Positions 8,902 to 17,368 of a stretch of DNA of 64,000 nucleotides are shown one piece after another. The translations under genes were made by a program, and so were the position numbers. The notes under the pieces were generated by a model. It was not told the DNA's origin, searched no databases, and saw only the letters and a program-made list of their open reading frames with translations. Source of the stretch: CBDCYH01 sp965224105 (lineage in GTDB: Bacteria > Bacteroidota > Rhodothermia > Rhodothermales > JABDKH01); assembly GCA_965224105.1 (NCBI GenBank), contig CBDCYH010000002.1:1488001-1552000 (forward strand), given 5' to 3'. How positions within the stretch are numbered: the first letter of the stretch is position 1; every line of letters begins with the position of its first letter.

Positions 8902-10983
8902 CTACAGAACAACCATTTGCTTTGTCGCCGCATATCCCGATGCCACCATCCTAACCAGGTAGACACCCGCAGGAAGTCTACCACCGCCTATCGGAACGGT
9001 GTACCGACCGGGATTTTTATCCTCATCGACAAGTACGGTAGTCTGCCTACCCAATGCGTCGTAAATCGCAATTTGAACCAAACCGCGCGTTGGCACCTCG
9101 AAAGATAGGTTCCCGTTTTGGCTGAATGGATTGGGATACACTTCGGTCAACGCGAAGGTATCCGGCAAGTCCGATGCTTTTTCATTAGACACTCGTGTGC
9201 CAATAACTAGCTCAGCTCCGCCAGTGGATACCTCGACAAAGGCGTCAACGCCATTTGGGAGAACTATTTCGTCGTAGCTTCCTGTCGCTCCGCCTGTTGC
9301 GTCAATAATGAGGAAGCGATCGCCAATTGTAGGTTGAAAGCTATTCGCGAATGAGACGTCGAGCTTGCCACCAAGAGTAGCTGCACCTGATACGATTAGC
9401 TGATCGTATTCCATGGCAGGGGTCGTTCCTCCAATCTCGATTTCCAGAGTGCCGCTCGCCGGATAATCTGTGATGATCGCCAAAGTCCCGATCCCGCCTG
9501 ACGGTGGTCCAGGGCTCCACACGCCGTTGTTGGTAAGGCCAAAGTTAATGCCCACGCTGCCCTCGCCGGCCAGGGTTGCATCTTCGGTCAGTGTTCTGTT
9601 GCCTCCTACAAACAAGAGTTGGCTGCCGGCGGCGACCTCGTACCGGCCAGAATCTGTTCCTCCGGTTGCGTTGAATCCTTGTTGGCGAACCAGCCCCCCT
9701 TCGATCATGACGGATCCGCTGTTCGACATCCCGGAGCTGAAGGTAAGCTCACCTTCTTGATGGATGATGGTGCCTTCATTCAGAAACGTTCCGGCAAAAA
9801 ACGAACGAGTCTCCGGACCGCTGATGGTCATTGTTCCTGCGTTCACCAAGGTTGCAGCGTGACCGTTACTAAACTTGGCTGTGCCTGTCCAGGAAGAAGC
9901 ACCGTCAATTTGCAGAGTTCGTTCCTCACTGACCCCGATGGTATTTGAACCGCTGATCGTGACAGGAACATTGGGACCGAGAATGGTAGTGCCCGTTCCA
10001 TTCATCAAGCCTCCGCTCCACTCAAACACTTGCCCGACGGTGAACGTCCCCGAACCGTTGAGCTCGCCCCCGGACATTTCCAACGTATCCGACTGTGAAG
10101 TATTGTTCGGAAAAAATCTAGTGCCTGAGATGTTCGTCGTTTTGACATCGTACGTGCCGTCGACCCACAGCGAGCCGCCTGTCATCCAAACCTCACCTAG
10201 GCCAAATATTCCTCCATCACCGGTAATCGCATTTGCTGCTCCACCAATTATCAGCGCAGCTCCAGATTCTACTTCAATAGATCCCGACCCGGACAATCCG
10301 ATAGCATTAAATCCACTAACGTCTAACGTTCCCCCTTCAACAATGATTGCACCGTCATTTATGAGGCCTGCCCAATAGACTGCTTCGCCCGGTCCAATTT
10401 TTCTGATTTGGCCCGACGACGAGTTTGTAATCGCATCCGAAAGATTGCTGAAGGCAATTGTACCGGGTCGGGTAATGAGCAACGTTCCATTGTTCAAAAA
10501 TCTGGCCTCACCCTGCCATTCTCCGTGCCCCTCCCAAATTGCTGTTCCATTGTTGACCAGGGTTCTTTTTGACGCCATTTGAAATCGTGTTGTCGGGTCG
10601 AGCATGCGCAGGGTTGCCGACGCAGCGATCTCAACAAGGCCTGAATCACGAAATGTCTCGAATCCAGATCCGCCCCCGGACCACAGAAGAGAATCCGTAA
10701 CTGTGATATCGAAATTTCCGTTTATCACGCCGAGTCCTGAAATCTCGAGCCGTGCGATTTCGACATTCGCCGAAAGTGAGGCAACTCCGCCACCGATTGT
10801 AGCATAGTCCGAAGCAGACGGAACCCCGTTTGGAGTCCAGTTCGCTGCTTCACTCCACACCCCGTTGCCGCCACTCCAGACGTAATCTGTTTGGCCATAA
10901 GCGGGTAAAGAAATACACAATAGCAATGCTGCTGCTAGAGATACACGTCTGTATTGTGTGGCTAATTGTTTGAAATGGGGCAT
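8902..10983 (-). CDS. Secreted repeat protein with T9SS sorting domain
   Basis: A 693-aa exported protein. A signal peptide (to about residue 31, PAYGQ) precedes a WSGGNGVWSEAANW-type motif seen at the start of many autotransporter-like passenger proteins. Next come roughly 500 residues of short degenerate repeats with LVNNGTAIWEG, FLNNGTLLITRPG and LNEGTIIHQEG units, consistent with a beta-helix or beta-solenoid. A T9SS type A domain ends the protein (TEVYPNPFSQNG, ALGRQTTVLVD, AGVYLVRM). It is likely attached to or released from the cell surface as an adhesin or structural protein. It is divergent from the sigma factor gene. Confidence 0.85.
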   Translation of the reverse strand: MPHFKQLATQYRRVSLAAALLLCISLPAYGQTDYVWSGGNGVWSEAANWTPNGVPSASDYATIGGGVASLSANVEIARLEISGLGVINGNFDITVTDSLLWSGGGSGFETFRDSGLVEIAASATLRMLDPTTRFQMASKRTLVNNGTAIWEGHGEWQGEARFLNNGTLLITRPGTIAFSNLSDAITNSSSGQIRKIGPGEAVYWAGLINDGAIIVEGGTLDVSGFNAIGLSGSGSIEVESGAALIIGGAANAITGDGGIFGLGEVWMTGGSLWVDGTYDVKTTNISGTRFFPNNTSQSDTLEMSGGELNGSGTFTVGQVFEWSGGLMNGTGTTILGPNVPVTISGSNTIGVSEERTLQIDGASSWTGTAKFSNGHAATLVNAGTMTISGPETRSFFAGTFLNEGTIIHQEGELTFSSGMSNSGSVMIEGGLVRQQGFNATGGTDSGRYEVAAGSQLLFVGGNRTLTEDATLAGEGSVGINFGLTNNGVWSPGPPSGGIGTLAIITDYPASGTLEIEIGGTTPAMEYDQLIVSGAATLGGKLDVSFANSFQPTIGDRFLIIDATGGATGSYDEIVLPNGVDAFVEVSTGGAELVIGTRVSNEKASDLPDTFALTEVYPNPFSQNGNLSFEVPTRGLVQIAIYDALGRQTTVLVDEDKNPGRYTVPIGGGRLPAGVYLVRMVASGYAATKQMVVL

Positions 10984-11113
10984 GTCTGCGGGTGATTAGG
11001 TTGGATGTGGCTAATCACTACATCGCAAACGGTGCGTCCGTCGTGTCATTTAATTGCAATTACTTGGGCGATCAGATAGCTTGACGGCTGTCTACATAGC
11101 GGACAGTAGTTTA

Positions 11114-11719
11114 ATGAAGTCAGGGTCGTCGACTACTCAACTTCTTATGGATGCTCGCTCAGGTGATCAGGAAGCGATAGACTCATTGTATTCAACTATA
11201 TACGATGAGCTAAAACGCGTTGCGAAAGCCCGTCTCAGAGGGCATAAAAAGAGCGAAACCCTGAATACTACCGCGCTTGTCCACGAGGCATACATCAAGC
11301 TTACCGCTGGGGGAGTGCCCAGCTGGAGCGACCGGGCTCATTTTTTTGCGCTAGCCTCAAGCGCCATGCGCTTTGTCCTGGTAAGTTACGCACGAGAAAG
11401 AAATGCGCTGAAGCGAGGTGGCGGGCAGACCGATCTAACCCTCGATGAAAATCTCGGCGAAGTCCTTCCCGCCGGTGCGGATGAAGCAGCCCTAGATATC
11501 CTAAACCTCGACCAGGCACTCACCGCCCTTGCCGAGCAAAGCAGCCGACTTGCGGAGATTGTTGAATACCGATTCTTTGGAGGTCTCACATACGAAGAGA
11601 TCGCACAGACGACTCAACAATCCGTATCAACCGTAAAACGAGATTGGCGGCGTGCACGCACATGGCTGTACAACATGATGCGCGATGATGACTCTTCACA
11701 CTCCGAAAATGCGAGTTAG
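11114..11719 (+). CDS. ECF-type RNA polymerase sigma factor (TIGR02999-like)
   Basis: A 201-aa sigma factor with region 2 (about residues 10-95; DELKRVAKARLRGH, TTALVHEAYIKL, FFALASSAMRFVLVSYARER) and region 4 helix-turn-helix (about 165-193; GLTYEEIAQTTQQSVSTVKR). The HEAYIKL and RFVLVSYAR motifs are typical of the ECF group that is usually encoded beside Ser/Thr kinases. The kinase gene begins 21 bp downstream, so the two probably form a signalling operon. ATG 11114 is chosen; the frame is open from 11054. No anti-sigma gene is visible. Confidence 0.9.
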   Translation: MKSGSSTTQLLMDARSGDQEAIDSLYSTIYDELKRVAKARLRGHKKSETLNTTALVHEAYIKLTAGGVPSWSDRAHFFALASSAMRFVLVSYARERNALKRGGGQTDLTLDENLGEVLPAGADEAALDILNLDQALTALAEQSSRLAEIVEYRFFGGLTYEEIAQTTQQSVSTVKRDWRRARTWLYNMMRDDDSSHSENAS

Positions 11720-11740
11720 TAGCTGGGGTCTAAAGCCAAA

Positions 11741-14206
11741 ATGCATTACCTGGAGAAAAAACGTTGGGTTGAGATTGATCGCCTCTTCGATGAAGCGCTA
11801 CAAAGACCCGTAGACGAGCGAACAGCTTTCCTGAGAGCGAGGTGTGGCGCAGACAAGGAGTTGTATGATGCGGTAAATGCGCTGCTGAATTCTGACGTCG
11901 ACGCGGAAAGTCGCCTGGGCGAATCTGCGACTCTTTTTGCTGCCGGTCTTTTCGAGCAGCACGATGACCACTCAGATGAGACTCTGGCGGGCACACGCAT
12001 GGGTCCGTACGAATTGGGAGAGGTAATAGGCCATGGCGGAATGGGTACCGTTTACAAAGCCTATCGTGCGGATGGTACGTTCGAAAGAGAGGTTGCACTG
12101 AAACTCATCAAACGAGGTATGGACACGGACGAGGTCCTCGCCCGTTTCAACTATGAGCGGAAGATCCTGGGTGGGATGGTTCATCCCAACATCGCCAGGC
12201 TTCTGGATGCAGGTGCTTCAGATGACGGCCGCCCATACTTTGTGATGGAGCTGGCCCCCGGCGAACCCATCACGAAGTTTGCGAACTCCCTTCGTCTCTC
12301 CGTGGCCGAACGACTGCACCTATTTGAAAAAGTGTGCGATGCCGTAGCGTTTGCGCATCGCAGAATGGTTGTGCATCGCGACCTTAAGCCAGCGAACATT
12401 CTAGCTTACGACAGAGATGGCGAACGCCAAGTCACGTTGCTGGACTTCGGAATCGCCCGGCTGTTGGAGCAAAATGAGGAGGCCCCCATAACACGAGCAG
12501 AGCGACGAATCCTTACCCCTGAGTATGCGGCTCCGGAACAGTTGAAAGGGGAGGTCGCGACAACTAGTGCCGACGTTTATGCTCTTGGAATCGTGCTGTA
12601 CGAGTTGCTAACCGGGAAAAGGCCGTCGGCGAAAAACGAAGTTGCGAGTGCCGGTGTTTCTGAGGTCGGCGCTCCGCTATACGTGCAATCGATAGACCAG
12701 GTGCGCAAAGCGATTAGGGGCGACCTCGACACGATCATCGGTAAGGCGTTGGCTGATGAGCCAAATGAGAGATATGAAACCGCCCAGCAACTCAAGGAAG
12801 ATCTCGAGCGGCACCGTGCCGGTTTACCCATCCTCGCCCGGAGGCCTTCCGTCGGTTATAGATTGGCAAAGTTTTCCAAACGCAATCGATCAGCCCTCAC
12901 TAGTCTTGCGGTTATTCTGGTCGCTCTCGTTACCCTTGCAGTAATATTCCTTCGTCTAAACCAATCCGCCAATAGCGAGCGTCAAGCAGCAGCCACAACC
13001 GCGGCATTCCTGGAGAGCCTTTTTGCCTCGGCCGATCCCTTTGCGCAGGTTCGGCAGGACACACTCCGCGTTCGTGACATGCTGGATCCAAGTCTCGACA
13101 GAGTCCGAACGGAATTTGCAGACCAACCTGAAACGCGAGCGCAATTGCTAGGCGTAATAGGCTCAACATATATCCGTTTGGGATTGTATCCAGAAGCGGA
13201 ATCACCGTTACGCGAGGCGGTTGGGATTCTGAGGGAATCCGGCGACGAGAAAGACCTTGCCACAGACCTGATAGAGCTTGCGCGCGCAGTCTCGGAGATT
13301 GGGAATCCTGGTGAAGCAATCGAGCTGTCGCGGGAGGCAATCGCGTTGGCCGAGCAGCTCAATGACAAAATATTGTGGGGCCGCGCCAATAGACAACTGG
13401 GTTTGTCACTCACCGAATTCGGACAAGCAGCACAAGCCAAACAAGTTTTGCGCGCATCTTATGACGAACTTGCGGAGGCTCTCGCCGGTGCAGACCACGA
13501 TGTCCTCGCAGAAATTGATGAGGCTCTTGCACGAGCATTGTTATCGTCCGGAGACGTGGTGGGCGCTGAATCCGCATACGTTCGCGCGTTGGATAGATAC
13601 GATCGACTGTATGGACCAAACGACCCCCGCCGCCTGATTCCTCTAAGGGGCTACTCATTCGTTCTACTTATGGCGGGAAAAGTTGATGAGGCAGCGCTTG
13701 CGGGCGAGGAAGCCGTCCAATTGCTCCGGGATACAAGACCCGGAAGCGGGTCCCTTGCAAACATGCTCGCCGTGTACGGGTCGATACTCAGGCGTGCCGG
13801 GAGACTAGACGAGGCGACCAATGCCCTGCAAGAATCTCTCTCTCTCCCACCCAGACGGCCCGCGGACCGCGCTGCACCGCTAGGTACGATGGCAAGCGTA
13901 GCGGATGATCAAGGAATAATCAGCGAGGCAATTCATTATCAGCAAAGGGCTCTGGAGGTATTGCAGGCTTCTGAGGCAACGTCCAGTACCGTCGAATACT
14001 CTCAACTCAAATTGGCACGCTTCTACATTAAAGCACGGGAGTTCTCTTCGGCGGAAGAACTTTTGCTTGCCCTGGAAGAATCAAACATTAGTTCCAATGG
14101 CGAGCACGCTGGTATTCCAGGATTACGACCAACTCTTGTACAATTATACACAGAGTGGGGGAGGTTGGATGAGGCCGGGCGCTGGCTGCAAGAGATCGAT
14201 CCATGA
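11741..14206 (+). CDS. Transmembrane Ser/Thr protein kinase with C-terminal TPR region
   Basis: An 821-aa kinase. A short N-terminal helical region (1-85) precedes a Hanks-type kinase domain (about 88-360): glycine loop IGHGGMG (96-102), ATP lysine K121, catalytic HRDLKPAN (212-219) and DFG (235-237). A membrane helix follows at about 385-405, then an extracytoplasmic array of TPR-like helices up to the C-terminus. All key catalytic residues are present. It follows an ECF sigma gene with 21 bp between them; in such pairs the kinase is thought to control the sigma factor or its targets. Confidence 0.93.
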   Translation: MHYLEKKRWVEIDRLFDEALQRPVDERTAFLRARCGADKELYDAVNALLNSDVDAESRLGESATLFAAGLFEQHDDHSDETLAGTRMGPYELGEVIGHGGMGTVYKAYRADGTFEREVALKLIKRGMDTDEVLARFNYERKILGGMVHPNIARLLDAGASDDGRPYFVMELAPGEPITKFANSLRLSVAERLHLFEKVCDAVAFAHRRMVVHRDLKPANILAYDRDGERQVTLLDFGIARLLEQNEEAPITRAERRILTPEYAAPEQLKGEVATTSADVYALGIVLYELLTGKRPSAKNEVASAGVSEVGAPLYVQSIDQVRKAIRGDLDTIIGKALADEPNERYETAQQLKEDLERHRAGLPILARRPSVGYRLAKFSKRNRSALTSLAVILVALVTLAVIFLRLNQSANSERQAAATTAAFLESLFASADPFAQVRQDTLRVRDMLDPSLDRVRTEFADQPETRAQLLGVIGSTYIRLGLYPEAESPLREAVGILRESGDEKDLATDLIELARAVSEIGNPGEAIELSREAIALAEQLNDKILWGRANRQLGLSLTEFGQAAQAKQVLRASYDELAEALAGADHDVLAEIDEALARALLSSGDVVGAESAYVRALDRYDRLYGPNDPRRLIPLRGYSFVLLMAGKVDEAALAGEEAVQLLRDTRPGSGSLANMLAVYGSILRRAGRLDEATNALQESLSLPPRRPADRAAPLGTMASVADDQGIISEAIHYQQRALEVLQASEATSSTVEYSQLKLARFYIKAREFSSAEELLLALEESNISSNGEHAGIPGLRPTLVQLYTEWGRLDEAGRWLQEIDP

Positions 14207-14292
14207 CCTAGCGCGACAATCCCGTGTAGTTTCAAAGCGCCACTATCTGTAATTTGCCGCGCAGTGCTCATCTCCATTGATCTCCGAAACAC

Positions 14293-14757
14293 ATGAAGAA
14301 CGTTTTTGACAAGGCTGTTACAGATGAAATGGCGGGGAGGATCAAGAGACTAACGCCGGACACAAAACCTCTCTGGGGTAAAATGAACGTCGCCCAGATG
14401 CTGGCGCATTGCTACGTGCCCTACGACATGGCATTCAGCCAAGATAGTGGCAGCAGGTTTAAACAGGCGACCGGACTGAAAGCGTGGTTCCTGAAGAAAT
14501 TTATCAAGCCACTGGTGGTGGGGGACAAACCCTACAAGAAAAACGGTCCGACGGCGCCGGAATTCAAGATAGTTGACCAGCGGGAATTTGAAGTAGAACA
14601 GCAGCGACTATTGGCGGGTGTCGAGCGGGCATATGAAAGCGGTCGCGATTACTTCGAGCAGAGACCATCGCCCTCTTTCGGACCCATGACTGCCACGGAA
14701 TGGAGCAACCTGTTCTACAAACACCTGGACCACCACCTGCAGCAGTTTGGCGTGTAG
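14293..14757 (+). CDS. DUF1569 (DinB-like fold) protein
   Basis: A 154-aa cytoplasmic protein with the DUF1569 pattern: LWGKMNVAQMLAHCYV near residues 28-43, VGDKPYKKNGPTAPEF in the middle and LFYKHLDHHLQQFGV at the end. The conserved His residues (H39, H148, H149) suit a DinB-like metal site. Its substrate is unknown. It lies 86 bp after the kinase gene and ends at a hairpin shared with ccoO. Confidence 0.85.
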   Translation: MKNVFDKAVTDEMAGRIKRLTPDTKPLWGKMNVAQMLAHCYVPYDMAFSQDSGSRFKQATGLKAWFLKKFIKPLVVGDKPYKKNGPTAPEFKIVDQREFEVEQQRLLAGVERAYESGRDYFEQRPSPSFGPMTATEWSNLFYKHLDHHLQQFGV

Positions 14758-14802
14758 GAGGAACGACAGTCGTCAATAGATTGCCGTCAAGCCGAAAATA
14801 GG

Positions 14803-14828
14803 CCCACCGCTGCCCGGGCCGCGGTGGG
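14803..14828. terminator. Hairpin between convergent DUF1569 and ccoO genes
   Basis: CCCACCGC and GCGGTGGG make a perfect 8-bp GC-rich stem around a 10-nt loop that is itself GC-rich. The T tract is weak, with CCTATTTTC on the minus side. It probably ends ccoNO transcription and perhaps the + gene as well. Confidence 0.6.
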
Positions 14829-14869
14829 TCGGGTCTATCCTGGTTTGTTGTCGCGGGCGCTTGGTCCAG

Positions 14870-15610
14870 TTACTCGATATCGGCAGCAACCAAATCTTCT
14901 AGCACATCAGGACGATCCTGTGACAGGCTTTCTCGGTAGTCCGCTCCGAGTCGCTGCATGTATGCCACCATCGCAACAACTTCCTTGTTGGCGAGACCTT
15001 GAGGGCCTCCCGAGTTGGCAACGTCGGTCGCGATACTCTGGGCTTGCGCCTGGGCGGCAGCAACCGCACCGTCGATCTCCGCATCGGAGTAAGGGACTCC
15101 AAGCTTCTTAAGCGTTCGCATTTTTCGCGGTAGGTTGTTGAGCTTTAGATCTCTGCTGAGAAGCCAATCATACTTGGGCATGATAGACTTCGGGGATGTT
15201 GATCGTGGGTCCTCAAAGTGAAGCACGTGCCAGAGGTTCGGATATTTACCCCCAACTCGCGCCAGGTCTGGGCCTGTTCGTTTGGATCCCCATAGATGCG
15301 GCCTCTCATAACGTGTTTCACCCGCACGGCTATAGTCGCCGTAGCGCTCAATCTCGTGTAGAAACGGCCGGACCATCTGCGAGTGGCAATTATTGCACCC
15401 TTCGCGGATGTACAGATCTCTACCAGCTAACTCCAGCGGGCTCCACGGCTCTACGGTGTCGATATCCGACATGCCGTTGTTCAAGGATACAAGCGGAATA
15501 AATTCCACTGCACCACCAATGAGAATAGAAACCGTGACGAGAATCGTAAAGACGAGCGGCCACCCTTCCAGTGAGCGGTGCCGTCCGGATGTTTTGAGAA
15601 TACGTTTCAT
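14870..15610 (-). CDS. ccoO: cbb3-type cytochrome c oxidase subunit II (CcoO)
   Basis: A 246-aa mono-haem cytochrome c subunit. It has one N-terminal membrane helix (about 17-40; VFTILVTVSILIGGAVEFIPL), the haem motif CNNCH (72-76) followed by SQMVRPF, and the axial Met in SIMPKYDWLL (M144). The conserved WGSKRTGPDLARVGGKYP segment is also present. It lies 7 bp after ccoN and the pair clearly forms an operon. In most genomes ccoQ and ccoP follow directly; here the next genes run the other way and end at a shared hairpin. Confidence 0.97.
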   Translation of the reverse strand: MKRILKTSGRHRSLEGWPLVFTILVTVSILIGGAVEFIPLVSLNNGMSDIDTVEPWSPLELAGRDLYIREGCNNCHSQMVRPFLHEIERYGDYSRAGETRYERPHLWGSKRTGPDLARVGGKYPNLWHVLHFEDPRSTSPKSIMPKYDWLLSRDLKLNNLPRKMRTLKKLGVPYSDAEIDGAVAAAQAQAQSIATDVANSGGPQGLANKEVVAMVAYMQRLGADYRESLSQDRPDVLEDLVAADIE

Positions 15611-15617
15611 AAGATGA

Positions 15618-17111
15618 CTATGCGGTTACTTTGAACGCCGAATCCGGCACGACGAAGGTTGGATCAGGTAAAGACTTGGGAGCGGAGCGTACGGTTTTCC
15701 AGAGGTTGTACATCATGATTATCACACCCACCAGATAAAGCGATCCGCCAATGAATCTAACCCAGTACATGGGGATGATCTGGACGACGGTCTCGATGAA
15801 GTCTGGGTAGACCAGGCGGCCAGCCTCGTCAAATGCTCTCCACATCAAGCCTTGCGTAATACCTGCGGTGTACATCGAGAAGACGTACAGCAGCATTCCG
15901 ATCGTGCCCGTCCAGAAGTGCGCATTAGCGAGCTTGTTGCTCCAAATTGGAGTTCGCCACAGTTTTGGTACTAACCAGTAGATCATACCGAAGGTCATGA
16001 ACCCGTTCCATCCAAGAGCGCCGGCGTGCACGTGCCCAATCGTCCAGTCTGTGTAGTGACTCAGGGCATTGACCGACTTGATTGAAAGCATCGGCCCCTC
16101 GAAAGTCGACATCCCGTAAAACGTAATACCGATGACGAACATTTTTAGAACAACGGAATCCCGCAGCTTGTGCCAGGCACCACGAAGCGTAAACAGGCCG
16201 TTGATCATACCACCCCATGAAGGCATCCACAACATCACGGAGAAAACCATTCCCAAGGTCGCAGCCCATTCTGGCAGTGCAGTGTAGATAAGGTGGTGTG
16301 GACCCGCCCAGATATAAATAAAGACGAGGCTCCAGAAGTGAACTATCGACAAACGGTACGAGAAGATTGGTCTTTCGGCTGCTTTGGGCAGGAAGTAGTA
16401 CATCAAACCCAGAAACGGCGTGGTAAGGAAGAACGCTACCGCATTGTGTCCATACCACCATTGGACGAAGGCGTCCTGGACGCCAGCAAAAAGCGTGTAG
16501 CTTTTAAACATGCTTGCTGGCAGCGCGAGGCTGTTGCCGATGTGGAGCACCGCAACGGTAATAATCGTCGCAATGTAGAACCAGATAGCAACATATATAT
16601 GCTGCTCCCTCCGCTGTCTCAGCGTCAGGAAAAAGTTGATAGCGAAAATCACCCAGACAACCGCGATGGCGATGTCAATGGGCCACTCCAGTTCAGCATA
16701 TTCTTTACTTGTACTGATGCCAAGCGGGAGGGTTATGGCTGCCGACACAATGATCGCCTGCCACCCCCAAAAATGCGTGCGGCTCATTGCATCTGAAAAC
16801 ATCCGTGTTTTGCAGAGCCGCTGCGTCGAGTAGTAGATCGCGGCGAAAATTGCGTTGCCAGCGAACGCAAAGATGACCGCGTTGGTATGGAGTGGACGCA
16901 ATCGTCCGAAGGTGAGGTATTGTCCGAGATTGGCTCCGCGGAAGGGCAGCTGGAGAGCGATTATCAGCCCCACGAGCATTCCGACAAATCCCCACACCAC
17001 GGTTGCGATGACAAACATCCGAACAATCTTCTCATCGTACGATGAGACGTTCGAGTTTATCAGGTTGCTGGAGAAGTCAGTTGTTCCAGCAGTAGAATGT
17101 GTGTTTGACAT
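15618..17111 (-). CDS. ccoN: cbb3-type cytochrome c oxidase subunit I (CcoN)
   Basis: The 497-aa catalytic haem-copper subunit that reduces oxygen and pumps protons. About twelve membrane helices are visible. Metal and haem ligands are present: RPLHTN (H75), the WWYGHNAV CuB motif, WAGPHHLIY (the CuB His pair) and GHVHAGALGWNG near the C-terminal third for the haems. Length is typical, without fusion to CcoO. It heads a ccoNO operon divergent from the FixL-like kinase; the 257-bp intergenic region resembles that upstream of ccoQ. Confidence 0.98.
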   Translation of the reverse strand: MSNTHSTAGTTDFSSNLINSNVSSYDEKIVRMFVIATVVWGFVGMLVGLIIALQLPFRGANLGQYLTFGRLRPLHTNAVIFAFAGNAIFAAIYYSTQRLCKTRMFSDAMSRTHFWGWQAIIVSAAITLPLGISTSKEYAELEWPIDIAIAVVWVIFAINFFLTLRQRREQHIYVAIWFYIATIITVAVLHIGNSLALPASMFKSYTLFAGVQDAFVQWWYGHNAVAFFLTTPFLGLMYYFLPKAAERPIFSYRLSIVHFWSLVFIYIWAGPHHLIYTALPEWAATLGMVFSVMLWMPSWGGMINGLFTLRGAWHKLRDSVVLKMFVIGITFYGMSTFEGPMLSIKSVNALSHYTDWTIGHVHAGALGWNGFMTFGMIYWLVPKLWRTPIWSNKLANAHFWTGTIGMLLYVFSMYTAGITQGLMWRAFDEAGRLVYPDFIETVVQIIPMYWVRFIGGSLYLVGVIIMMYNLWKTVRSAPKSLPDPTFVVPDSAFKVTA

Positions 17112-17114
17112 AGG

Positions 17115-17303
17115 CGCGATTTTCGGTGGTTAATTCTGCAATCTCGTCAACGAGGGCAAACGCATCTGCCGGGTAGAACCCCACAATCACGTAGGGATGT
17201 CCAAGATAAATCCAAAATAGTGTTGGAATCGAGCACGTCGTGTCAAGACTGCATAACTTCTTCGCCGCCTTCATGGCAAAGTTTGTAAGGGAAAACACTA
17301 CAA
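17115..17303. promoter_or_regulatory. ccoN / sensor kinase divergent control region
   Basis: This region is homologous to the ccoQ upstream region at 1335-1530. It contains GCAATCTCGT at 17138, GATGTCC at 17196, GTGTCAAGA at 17240 and a degenerate dyad GTAA-N9-CTAC at 17285-17301. It should carry the ccoNO promoter and the divergent promoter of the histidine kinase gene. I saw no classical FNR box (TTGAT-N4-ATCAA) in it. The control function is inferred from position and repetition. Confidence 0.7.
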
Positions 17304-17368
17304 AATCAACGGCAGTTGCCCGTACGCGACCACCAACACCGTTTCAATAGTTTGCCACGATCAAATAC

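Noticed and set aside
9470..10378. Long plus-strand frames opposite the T9SS repeat protein
   Set aside because: They are antisense shadows of a repetitive, GC-biased gene; the minus-strand product has a signal peptide and sorting domain.
17112..17368. Classical FNR/CRP box in the ccoN control region
   Set aside because: I looked for TTGAT-N4-ATCAA and close variants and saw none.
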